From: Sanguibacter suarezii NBRC 16159
GTDB lineage: Bacteria; Actinomycetota; Actinomycetes; Actinomycetales; Cellulomonadaceae
NCBI RefSeq assembly: GCF_001552735.1
Contig: NZ_BCRT01000011.1
Location: 1-64,000, forward strand
DNA length: 64,000 nt
Direction: 5' to 3'
Each line of letters opens with the position of its first letter. The stretch's first letter is position 1. Below are positions 39,302 to 46,115 of the stretch, in pieces. The position numbers were made by a program, and so were the translations under genes. The notes under the pieces are model-generated. The model made no database searches and was not told the DNA's origin. It worked only from the letters and a program-made list of their open reading frames with translations.

Positions 39302-39519
39302 CCCCGCTGACCTGACACGCTCACACAGATGTAGACCACACGGTTGCTGACGGATCGCCTGAACCGAACGCCCCTACCGAGGGGCAAGAGCGGGGGGTTG
39401 GGCCGAGGGTGGGCGTGGAGGTGGAGGCGAGGAGTGCGGACATGGAGCGGCGTATGGCCAGGCCGATGGGAGGGCCGACACCGATGAAGCCTCTCACGAC
39501 GGCATCACCAAGTAGGATA

Positions 39520-39534
39520 AATAGTGTGCCAAGC
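39520..39534 (+). repeat. 15-bp direct repeat, right copy
   Basis: AATAGTGTGCCAAGC, identical and in the same orientation as 37219-37233. Confidence 0.7.
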
Positions 39535-39603
39535 GGATCGAGTCGATCCGCCGCGACACACAACTCACCGCACCGCGTAAAAACCAAGGCACGACGACGG
39601 GAG

Positions 39604-39649
39604 TCAAGGCTGAAGCATTGATTTACAAGAATCAAGGCCTTAGTCTTGA
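39604..39649. promoter_or_regulatory. Tandem TCAAG-N8-CTTGA dyads upstream of the SatD-like gene
   Basis: TCAAG-N8-ATTGA (39604-39621) and TCAAG-N8-CTTGA (39632-39649), 28 bp apart; the second ends 3 bp before the ATG at 39653. Likely operators, perhaps for autoregulation by the HTH protein encoded immediately downstream. Confidence 0.65.
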
Positions 39650-39652
39650 CTT

Positions 39653-40294
39653 ATGTTCGTTCTCACAGTTGACCAGCAGCGGAGCACAACCCGCGGTGAC
39701 GGGGTGCCTGATCTCCTGCGCCGCATCAACTCCTTGACGCTCCGGCTTCCGGGAGTGCGTCTCCCGCTCGAGCGGACGGTGGGGGACGAGGTGCAGATGG
39801 TGCTCACCGAGCCACGGCCCACCCTGATGATCGTGCTGGAGATCCTCCGGGCGGGCGGATGGTGGATCGGGCTAGGCATCGGGTCTGTCAACGAGCCCCT
39901 GCCCGAGCACTCCCGTGAGGCGGCAGGCCCCGCCTTCATCCGCGCGCGGGCAGCCGTCGAGCGAGCCAAGAGCAAGTCCGCGTCCGTCCCGGTTGCCGTC
40001 GTGGGGGACTCGGCGACCGGCGACGTCGCGTCCGACGCCGAAGCGCTGCTCCGCCTCCTCGGGGCGATCGTGGAGCGCCGCACGGCCCACGGCTGGGAGG
40101 TCGTCGACCTGCTACGGCCCGCCGACGGCGGCGGCGAGTCGCCCCCGACCCAGCGCGACGTCGCCCGTATCCTCGGCATCAGCGAGCAGGCCGTCAGCCA
40201 GCGGGTACGTACCGCCTTGTGGGCCGAAGAGGTCGCGGCCTGGCCACTCGCGACTCGACTACTCCAGGAGGCAGACGCATGGGACCAGGCGTGA
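39653..40294 (+). CDS. SatD-like protein with C-terminal HTH
   Basis: 213 aa. The N-terminal ~150 residues resemble the SatD family (TVDQQRSTTRGDGVPDLLRRI, then LPLERTVGDEVQMVL). The C-terminus has a clear helix-turn-helix, TQRDVARILGISEQAVSQRV (about residues 163-185), so it may bind DNA. ATG 39653 lies 3 bp after a dyad and has no ribosome-binding site in front, so the message is perhaps leaderless. It overlaps the next membrane-protein gene by 16 bp. Function is not established. Confidence 0.7.
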   Translation: MFVLTVDQQRSTTRGDGVPDLLRRINSLTLRLPGVRLPLERTVGDEVQMVLTEPRPTLMIVLEILRAGGWWIGLGIGSVNEPLPEHSREAAGPAFIRARAAVERAKSKSASVPVAVVGDSATGDVASDAEALLRLLGAIVERRTAHGWEVVDLLRPADGGGESPPTQRDVARILGISEQAVSQRVRTALWAEEVAAWPLATRLLQEADAWDQA

Positions 40295-40734
40295 CTTTTG
40301 CGATCGTCATCGGATCGCTGGTCCTGAGCATCGTCGGCGGCTACTACGTCACCCGCGGCGTCCTCGCCCTCGCGGCGCGCAACACCGCCCGCGAGTCGCT
40401 CCCGCCAGCGCCTGCCCCGGATGCGAGCGCGGAGGAGGGGCCGGACGGCCCAGAGGCCGCACCCGTGCCCGACGTCGGCCCCACCAGCCCGCAGGCTGTC
40501 GCCGCGCTGCGCGGAGGAACCTGGATCGGCATCCTGGAGCGCCTGGCCATCACCGGCCTGATCCTGGTGGGCTACCCGGGCGGGATTGCGATCCTCGTGG
40601 CGATCAAGGGCCTGGGCCGGTACCCCGAGCTGCGTGAGAAGCCTGAGGCCTCCGAGCGGTTCGTCATCGGCACCCTCGCCTCGATGGTCTGGGCGACTGG
40701 CCTGGGCGTCCTCGCGCTGTGGCTGATCGGCTGA
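40279..40734 (+). CDS. Small membrane protein coupled to the SatD-like gene
   Basis: 151 aa. An N-terminal TM (VTFAIVIGSLVLSIVGGYYVT) precedes a Pro/Ala/acidic loop, then two TM segments (LERLAITGLILVGYPGGIAIL and LASMVWATGLGVLALWLI) with a conserved-looking KGLGRYPELREKPEASERFVIG between them. ATG 40279 has a perfect AGGAGG upstream inside the SatD-like gene. The pair probably works together, as SatD genes often lie beside small membrane-protein genes. Function unknown. Confidence 0.72.
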   Translation: MGPGVTFAIVIGSLVLSIVGGYYVTRGVLALAARNTARESLPPAPAPDASAEEGPDGPEAAPVPDVGPTSPQAVAALRGGTWIGILERLAITGLILVGYPGGIAILVAIKGLGRYPELREKPEASERFVIGTLASMVWATGLGVLALWLIG

Positions 40735-40756
40735 CCGCGACGAAGGATCGGCGGGT

Positions 40757-40762
40757 TAGAAT
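40757..40762 (+). promoter_or_regulatory. -10 element for efp
   Basis: TAGAAT lies 22 nt after the previous stop and about 92 nt before the efp GTG. Confidence 0.5.
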
Positions 40763-40854
40763 GAACACCGCTCTCGCGCGGTCCGTCCCTGGCACGTCCC
40801 CTTCCGGGTGATCGACGAGCGCTGATCCTTGCAAACTCGACAGGAAGACCGAAC

Positions 40855-41418
40855 GTGGCTACCACTAACGACATCAAGAACGGCACCGTGCTCAAGATCG
40901 ACGGTCAGCTCTGGACCGTGACTGAGTTCCAGCACGTCAAGCCCGGTAAGGGTGGCGCGTTCGTCCGCACCAAGATGAAGAACGTCACCTCCGGCAAGAT
41001 CGTTGACCGTACCTTCAACGCGGGCCTGAAGATCGAGACCGCGACCGTCGACAAGTCCGACATGCAGTACCTGTACAAGGACGGCACGGACTACGTTTTC
41101 ATGGACCTGTCGACGTACGACCAGATCAACATCCCTGAGGTTGCCGTCGGCGACGCGAAGAACTTCCTGCTCGAGAACCAGAACGTCGTCGTGGCGACGA
41201 ACGAGGGCAACGTCCTCTACATCGAGCTCCCCGCCTCGGTCATCCTGGAGATCACCTACACCGAGCCTGGCCTGCAGGGCGACCGCTCGACCGGTGGCAC
41301 CAAGCCGGCCACGCTGGAGACCGGCCACGAGATCCAGGTCCCGCTGTTCCTCGAGCAGGGCACCAAGGTCAAGGTCGACACCCGGGACTCGAGCTACCTC
41401 GGCCGAGTGAACGACTGA
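40855..41418 (+). CDS. efp: Elongation factor P
   Basis: 187 aa translation factor that relieves stalling at polyproline. It has the KOW-like domain I with [10 protein letters not shown] (Lys32 at the loop tip, the usual modification position) and OB domains II and III, ending [15 protein letters not shown] 40855 follows AGGAAG. It lies 1 bp before nusB. Third-position bias is the strong type of highly expressed genes. Confidence 0.97.
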   Translation: MATTNDIKNGTVLKIDGQLWTVTEFQHVKPGKGGAFVRTKMKNVTSGKIVDRTFNAGLKIETATVDKSDMQYLYKDGTDYVFMDLSTYDQINIPEVAVGDAKNFLLENQNVVVATNEGNVLYIELPASVILEITYTEPGLQGDRSTGGTKPATLETGHEIQVPLFLEQGTKVKVDTRDSSYLGRVND

Positions 41419-41419
41419 C

Positions 41420-41836
41420 GTGGGAGCCCGTACCAAGGCGCGTAAGCGCGCACTCGACGTTCTCTTCGAAGCGGAGCAGCGTCACCTGGACCCGATCCGC
41501 CTGCTCTCCGACCGACTGGTGGAGCCGGGGACCGAGTCTGCGCTGCCGCAGTACTCCATCGACATCGTCGAAGGAGTCCTCGAGCGTCTTGACTGGATCG
41601 ATGAGCTCCTGGAGACCTACTCCCACGAGTGGTCTCTGGACCGCATGCCTGCCGTCGACCGTGCGCTGCTGCGCATCGGCACGTGGGAGATCCTCTTCAA
41701 CGAGGACGTGCCCGACGCAGTAGCCATCGACGAGGCCGTCGAGCTGTCCAAGTCGCTGTCGACGGACGACTCGCCGGCGTTCATCAACGGTCTGCTGGGG
41801 CGCATCGTCGAGCTCAAGCCGACGATCCTCGCCTAG
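41420..41836 (+). CDS. nusB: Transcription antitermination factor NusB
   Basis: 138 aa all-helical factor that, with NusE, binds boxA RNA in rRNA operons. It begins with ARTKARKRALDVLFEAEQR (Arg-rich RNA-binding helix) and has MPAVDRALLRIGTWEILF and the terminal FINGLLGRI. GTG 41420 follows efp directly. A strong hairpin follows the stop. Confidence 0.94.
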   Translation: MGARTKARKRALDVLFEAEQRHLDPIRLLSDRLVEPGTESALPQYSIDIVEGVLERLDWIDELLETYSHEWSLDRMPAVDRALLRIGTWEILFNEDVPDAVAIDEAVELSKSLSTDDSPAFINGLLGRIVELKPTILA

Positions 41837-41871
41837 GCTGACCCGCTGCACCGAGCATCACCCGCACCACC

Positions 41872-41904
41872 CGGAAGGAGTCGCCCACAGGGCGGCTCCT
41901 TCCG
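41872..41904. terminator. Bidirectional hairpin between nusB and the GGDEF-EAL gene
   Basis: CGGAAGGAG-TCGCCC pairs with GGGCGG-CTCCTTCCG around ACA, with a short T-rich tail (TCGTTCC) on the plus strand. It separates two convergent genes. Confidence 0.85.
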
Positions 41905-41923
41905 TCGTTCCCACCCTGTTCCC

Positions 41924-44110
41924 TCAGCGGACCGGGAGAGCGGCGGCCGGACGGCCGAGCATGTTCCCCTGGGCACGGCGCACGCCCAGGCTCACCAGGC
42001 CCTCGAGCTCGCTCACCCGCTCGATCCCCTCAGCCACGACCTCCAGGTCGTGGGCGCCCGCCAGGGTGACGATGGCGCGCAGCACCGCCAGCCCGGCGGG
42101 GCTGGCCATGTCCCGGACGAAGGACTGGTCGATCTTGAGGATGTCGATGGGCAGGGTGGCCAGGCGAGCCAGTGAGTTGTACCCGGTCCCGAAGTCGTCC
42201 AGGGCGATCCGCGCTCCACGTCCGCGCAACCGGCCCAGCACGCTCACCGCCTGCTGCTCGTCCTGCAGCAGCGCACCCTCGGTGATCTCCACGGTGAGCA
42301 GGGACCAGTCGCGCGTACCCCATGCTGCGGTGAGGTCGCCGATGAGAGACGGCTCGGCGAGCTGGCGGGCAGAGAGGTTGATCGCCACCGGCAGGTCGAA
42401 GCGCTCGGTCGCGGCGAAGGCCTTGCGGAAGGTCATGTTGCCGATCGCGACGATCAATCCCGACGTCTCGGCGTAGTCGAGCCACTCCTTGGGCTCGCGC
42501 AGCTCACCGCCGAACTCCCACCGTGCCAGCGCCTCCAGGCCCAGGACAGCGAGGGTCACGGTGTCCACGATCGGCTGGAAGTGCACGCAGAACTGCTCCT
42601 CCTGGACTGCGGCGTTGATCTCGCGGTGCAACCGGTTCTCCGCGGCTACCTGGTCCTCCAGGCGCTTGTCGAAGAGCATCACGCCGGCCTTGACCCGCTT
42701 CGCCTCGAGCATCGCGATGTCCGCGCAGCGGGTGAGAGCCTCGGCGTCGACCGTGTCCGAGGGCACCGTGGCGGTGATGCCCACGCTGATCCGGGGGATG
42801 GGGCGGGCCTGGGACGTGCGCTGGAACTCGGTGCGGATCCGGTGGGCCAGGCGCACCAGCTCCTCGTCGTCGCCGGCGCGCTCCACAACGATGATGAACT
42901 CGTCGCCGCCGAGCCGGGCGACGAAGGCGTCGTCGCCCACGGTGCGGCGCAGGTGCGCCGCGGCGAGGGCGAGGATCCGGTCTCCCCAGGCATGCCCGTA
43001 CTGGTCGTTGGCCCGCTTGAACCCGTCCAGGTCGGCGTACAGCAGCGCCACCCGACTGCGTTCGACGCTGCCTCGCTCCAGGGCGCTCACCAGGTGCTCG
43101 TCGATCGCGTTGCGGTTGGGCAGGCCGGTGAGCGCGTCGGAGAAGGCGGCCCGGCTGAGACGGTCTGCCAGCGCCTGGCGCTCGGCGGCGGCCGAGACGA
43201 TGTTCGCCAGGGCGACCAGCAGCTTGCGGTCGCCGGGGTCCGTGCGTACCAGGGGGTAGGGGGACAGGTCGGTGACGAACCGCCCGCGGGACAGGGTGCG
43301 GATGGTGCCGCGGATGGTCGGGTCGCCGAGCAGGGCGCGCGCCTCCTCCTCGGCGCGGCGCAGCAGGGCCTGCGGGTCGCGCACGTACCAGGCCAGGTTG
43401 CTCACCCGTGCCTGGGCGTCGCGCATCGAGCGCTGCTGCTCGGCGAGGTGCTGGCCGTAGCGGATGCGGCGCAGCGCCAGGATCTCCAGGGCGATGATGA
43501 GCGGCACCAGCCACGCGCTGGTGAGGGCGGTGCGCACGGTCTCGCTCGGAGCGAGATAGGAGGCGCCCAGCAGGACCACGCTCAGCGACGCCGCCCCCAC
43601 AAGTGCCTGGCGGGTGCGCTGGCTCGGCGTGCGCCGCAGGCTCACCGCGAGATAGAGGCCGACGACGGCGGCCGGCACGAGGAAGGAGATTACCCCGCCG
43701 GTGGTCTCCAGCGCGGTGGTGCGCGGCTCGGCGCGGGCGGTGACCGCCCCGGCGACGAGCAGCCCGACGTGCACCGCGAAGCCCGCGCTGGCCAGGACCA
43801 GGTAGGTCCGGAACGGTGGGCCGTCGGCGTAGGACCGGGCCACCGGCAGCGCGAGGACGAGTGCGACCGCGAGCGCGACGGAGGCCAGCACGGTGAAGGG
43901 GTCGTGCCACGAGCTCCCTCGCGAGGCGAGGGCGAGGGCGTCGCAGAAGAAGACGGCCGCGAGCGCCATGGACCAGATGAGGGTCCATCGGGAGTGCTCG
44001 TTGGCGGGGTCGTCGCCGCGCCAGACGGTGTGCAGGACGCAGAGCCCGGCGACAAGACCTGCGGCGATGCACTGCGCCATGACGGTCCAGACGGCAACTG
44101 TGTCGGCCAT
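41924..44110 (-). CDS. Membrane-bound GGDEF-EAL protein (c-di-GMP turnover)
   Basis: 728 aa. Six or seven N-terminal TM segments (about residues 1-210) form an unclassified sensor. The GGDEF domain has an intact ARLGGDEFIIV near residue 400, so diguanylate cyclase activity is possible; no RxxD inhibitory site is seen at the usual spacing (GDDA is there). The EAL domain has GLEALARWEF near 523, NLSARQL, EITEGALL, DDFGTGYNSL and LKIDQSFV, so phosphodiesterase residues are also present. ATG 44110 lies 7 nt after a sigma-28-like -10 shared with the pilus genes. It probably sets c-di-GMP for pilus or motility control. Confidence 0.92.
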   Translation of the reverse strand: MADTVAVWTVMAQCIAAGLVAGLCVLHTVWRGDDPANEHSRWTLIWSMALAAVFFCDALALASRGSSWHDPFTVLASVALAVALVLALPVARSYADGPPFRTYLVLASAGFAVHVGLLVAGAVTARAEPRTTALETTGGVISFLVPAAVVGLYLAVSLRRTPSQRTRQALVGAASLSVVLLGASYLAPSETVRTALTSAWLVPLIIALEILALRRIRYGQHLAEQQRSMRDAQARVSNLAWYVRDPQALLRRAEEEARALLGDPTIRGTIRTLSRGRFVTDLSPYPLVRTDPGDRKLLVALANIVSAAAERQALADRLSRAAFSDALTGLPNRNAIDEHLVSALERGSVERSRVALLYADLDGFKRANDQYGHAWGDRILALAAAHLRRTVGDDAFVARLGGDEFIIVVERAGDDEELVRLAHRIRTEFQRTSQARPIPRISVGITATVPSDTVDAEALTRCADIAMLEAKRVKAGVMLFDKRLEDQVAAENRLHREINAAVQEEQFCVHFQPIVDTVTLAVLGLEALARWEFGGELREPKEWLDYAETSGLIVAIGNMTFRKAFAATERFDLPVAINLSARQLAEPSLIGDLTAAWGTRDWSLLTVEITEGALLQDEQQAVSVLGRLRGRGARIALDDFGTGYNSLARLATLPIDILKIDQSFVRDMASPAGLAVLRAIVTLAGAHDLEVVAEGIERVSELEGLVSLGVRRAQGNMLGRPAAALPVR

Positions 44111-44117
44111 GTGACGT

Positions 44118-44145
44118 TTATCGGCATACCTCGCGGGGACTTGAG
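44118..44145 (-). promoter_or_regulatory. FliA/WhiG-like promoter of the GGDEF-EAL gene
   Basis: On the minus strand: exact CTCAAG (44145-44140), 14-nt spacer, exact GCCGATAA (44125-44118), then 7 nt to the ATG. The spacer is 1 nt shorter than in the pilus promoters. The close start implies a leaderless message. Confidence 0.75.
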
Positions 44146-44179
44146 GCGGGATCCCTGGGAGCGCGACCTACGTCCTAGT

Positions 44180-44199
44180 AACTTACGGACCCGTAGGTT
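44180..44199 (+). promoter_or_regulatory. TetR-type operator upstream of the acyl-CoA ligase gene
   Basis: AACTTACGG-AC-CCGTAGGTT is a dyad with 8 of 9 paired positions, overlapping the -10 (TAATCT 44199-44204). TetR regulators of fatty-acid genes in actinobacteria use similar TTACGG/CCGTAA sites. Confidence 0.65.
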
Positions 44200-44210
44200 A
44201 ATCTGTGAGC

Positions 44211-45935
44211 GTGACTTCGCCTTACGCACAGCGCCCGTGGTTGTCCTCCTACGCCCCCGAGGTCTCGCCTGACGTCGTGGTGCCCGACGAGCCGTTAGGC
44301 GCAGCTCTGGAACGTGCTGGGCGTGCGTTCCCCGACCGGGTCGCCCTCGACTTCATGGGCCGTACGACGACGTACGCACAGCTGGTCGACGAGGTCGACC
44401 GCGCGGCATCGGCGCTGCGGAACCTGGGCGTCAAGGCCGGTGACCGGGTCGCGATCGCGCTGCCCAACTGCCATGCGCACGTCGTGGCGTTCTACGCCGT
44501 GCTGCGACTGGGCGCCGTCGTGGTCGAGCACAACCCCACCTACACCGAGTCTGAGCTCGAGCACCAGCTCGCCGACTCCGGCGCCGTGGTCGCCATCTGC
44601 TGGGAGAACACAGCCGTCAAGGCTCTGGCGGTCGCCTCCCGCACCGCGCTGCGCACGGTCATCGCAGTGGACATGTCCCGTGACCTGCCTGCGGTCAAGC
44701 GCCTCGCGCTGTCCCTGCCGATCAAGAAGGCACGCCAGCTGAAGTCGGCCATGCGCGCGGATGTGCCCGCCGGCACGCTCATGTGGCACACCCTGGTGCG
44801 CAGTGCCAGCCCCTTGGCTGACTCCTTCCCCCGCCCCGCCGGGGGAGACCTCGCGCTGCTGCAGTACACCGGCGGCACGACCGGAACCCCCAAGGGCGCC
44901 ATGCTCACCCACCGCAACCTCGTGGCCAACGCGGTCCAGGGCGCGGAGTGGACCGGAGCGCGGCACAAGGCAGACGCGGGGGAGCCCGGCGAGGTCGTCT
45001 ACGGCGTGCTGCCGTTCTTCCACGCCTTCGGCCTGACCCTGTGCCTGTCCTACTCCCTAGCGATCGCCGCGACCCTCGTGCTGTTCCCCAAGTTCGACGT
45101 CGCCTCGGTGCTGGAGGCTCAGCGCCGGCGACCGGGGACCTTCCTCCCGGCCGTCCCCCCGATGCTGGACCGTCTTGCCGCAGGCGCGACGGCCAAGGGT
45201 GCGGACCTGACGTCCTTCCGGTACGCGATCTGCGGAGCCATGCCGTTGCCGGCTGCGACCGCCAAGGCGTGGGAGACCGCGACCGGAGGACTGGCCATCG
45301 AGGGCTACGGCATGACCGAGACCTCCCCGGTCGCCCTGGGCAGCCCGCTGTCGGAAGCACGGCGTCCGGGCATGCTCGGCCTGCCGTTCCCCTCGACCGA
45401 CATCCGCGTCGTGGACCAGGACGACCCCACCAAGGACGTGGCGCCGGGTGAGCGCGGTGAGCTCCTCATCGCCGGCCCGCAGGTCTTCGAGGGCTACTGG
45501 CAGCGCCCGGAGGAAACCGCGCAGGCCCTGGTCGTCGCCGACGGCACAACGTGGGTGCGCACCGGTGACGTCGTGGTCATGGACGCCGACGGCTTCGTCG
45601 AGGTGGTCGACCGCATCAAGGAGATGATCATCACCGGCGGCTTCAAGGTCTTCCCCTCCCAGGTGGAGGAGTGCCTGCGCCGCATGCCCGGGGTGGCTGA
45701 CGCCGCCGTCGTCGGGCTGCCCGGGGGAGACCTCGGCGAGAAGGTCGTGGCCGCCCTGGTGCTGGCAGCCGACGCCACGAGCATCGACCTGGACGCGGTG
45801 CGGGCCTGGTGCGAGAAGAACATCGCCCGGTACGCCCTGCCCAAGCAGCTCGTCATCCTGCCGGACCTGCCCCGGTCCCAGATCGGCAAGGTCCTGCGCC
45901 GCGTGGTCCGCGACCAGGTGATGTCCGCCGGCTGA
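44211..45935 (+). CDS. Long-chain fatty-acid-CoA ligase (AMP-forming)
   Basis: 574 aa ANL-superfamily enzyme that activates fatty acids to acyl-CoA via acyl-AMP. The P-loop YTGGTTGTPKGAMLTH lies near residue 218; GYGMTETSP and the hinge region RTGDVVVMDADGFVEVVDR follow; the catalytic Lys is in SQIGKVLRR near the C-terminus. Of the two in-frame GTG codons (44205 and 44211), 44211 lies 7 nt after the -10 TAATCT and fits a leaderless start. It is divergent from the GGDEF-EAL gene. The exact chain-length preference cannot be read from sequence. Confidence 0.92.
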   Translation: MTSPYAQRPWLSSYAPEVSPDVVVPDEPLGAALERAGRAFPDRVALDFMGRTTTYAQLVDEVDRAASALRNLGVKAGDRVAIALPNCHAHVVAFYAVLRLGAVVVEHNPTYTESELEHQLADSGAVVAICWENTAVKALAVASRTALRTVIAVDMSRDLPAVKRLALSLPIKKARQLKSAMRADVPAGTLMWHTLVRSASPLADSFPRPAGGDLALLQYTGGTTGTPKGAMLTHRNLVANAVQGAEWTGARHKADAGEPGEVVYGVLPFFHAFGLTLCLSYSLAIAATLVLFPKFDVASVLEAQRRRPGTFLPAVPPMLDRLAAGATAKGADLTSFRYAICGAMPLPAATAKAWETATGGLAIEGYGMTETSPVALGSPLSEARRPGMLGLPFPSTDIRVVDQDDPTKDVAPGERGELLIAGPQVFEGYWQRPEETAQALVVADGTTWVRTGDVVVMDADGFVEVVDRIKEMIITGGFKVFPSQVEECLRRMPGVADAAVVGLPGGDLGEKVVAALVLAADATSIDLDAVRAWCEKNIARYALPKQLVILPDLPRSQIGKVLRRVVRDQVMSAG

Positions 45936-45973
45936 CGCAGTCCTGACCGGATCCCCGGGTCACCGGGGACGCA

Positions 45974-46016
45974 GACGACGAGGGTGGGCCCGGATACCGG
46001 ACCCACCCTCGTCGTC
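45974..46016. terminator. 15-bp perfect stem between convergent genes
   Basis: GACGACGAGGGTGGG (45974-45988) pairs perfectly with CCCACCCTCGTCGTC (46002-46016); the loop has an inner CCGG/CCGG pairing. Probably terminates both the ligase gene and the oxidoreductase gene. Confidence 0.85.
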
Positions 46017-46033
46017 GACAGTCAGACCTTACT

Positions 46034-46072
46034 CAGGCGTGAGTCAGGCGTGAGTCAGGCGTGAGTCAGGCG
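46034..46072. repeat. 11-bp tandem repeat (CAGGCGTGAGT), about 3.5 copies
   Basis: Three exact head-to-tail copies at 46034-46066 plus CAGGCG. It lies between the terminator and the oxidoreductase stop and is a candidate VNTR. Confidence 0.9.
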
Positions 46073-46115
46073 GCCCGCGCACGAGGCGCGGACCGCCTGC
46101 TGATCGTCGAACGGC

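Larger units (their letters stand above)
39302..39652. other. 350-bp intergenic region upstream of the SatD-like gene
   Basis: I see no supported gene. The first 200 bp are GC-rich and featureless. The last 140 bp are markedly AT-richer and hold the right copy of the 15-bp repeat and the second pair of dyads. Confidence 0.6.

Noticed and set aside
39321-39635. 104-aa minus-strand open frame upstream of satD
   Set aside because: Covers the dyads and 15-bp repeat, has no ribosome-binding site and no recognisable motif.
46034-46072. CRISPR array
   Set aside because: Units are 11 bp, head to tail with no spacers; it is a simple tandem repeat.
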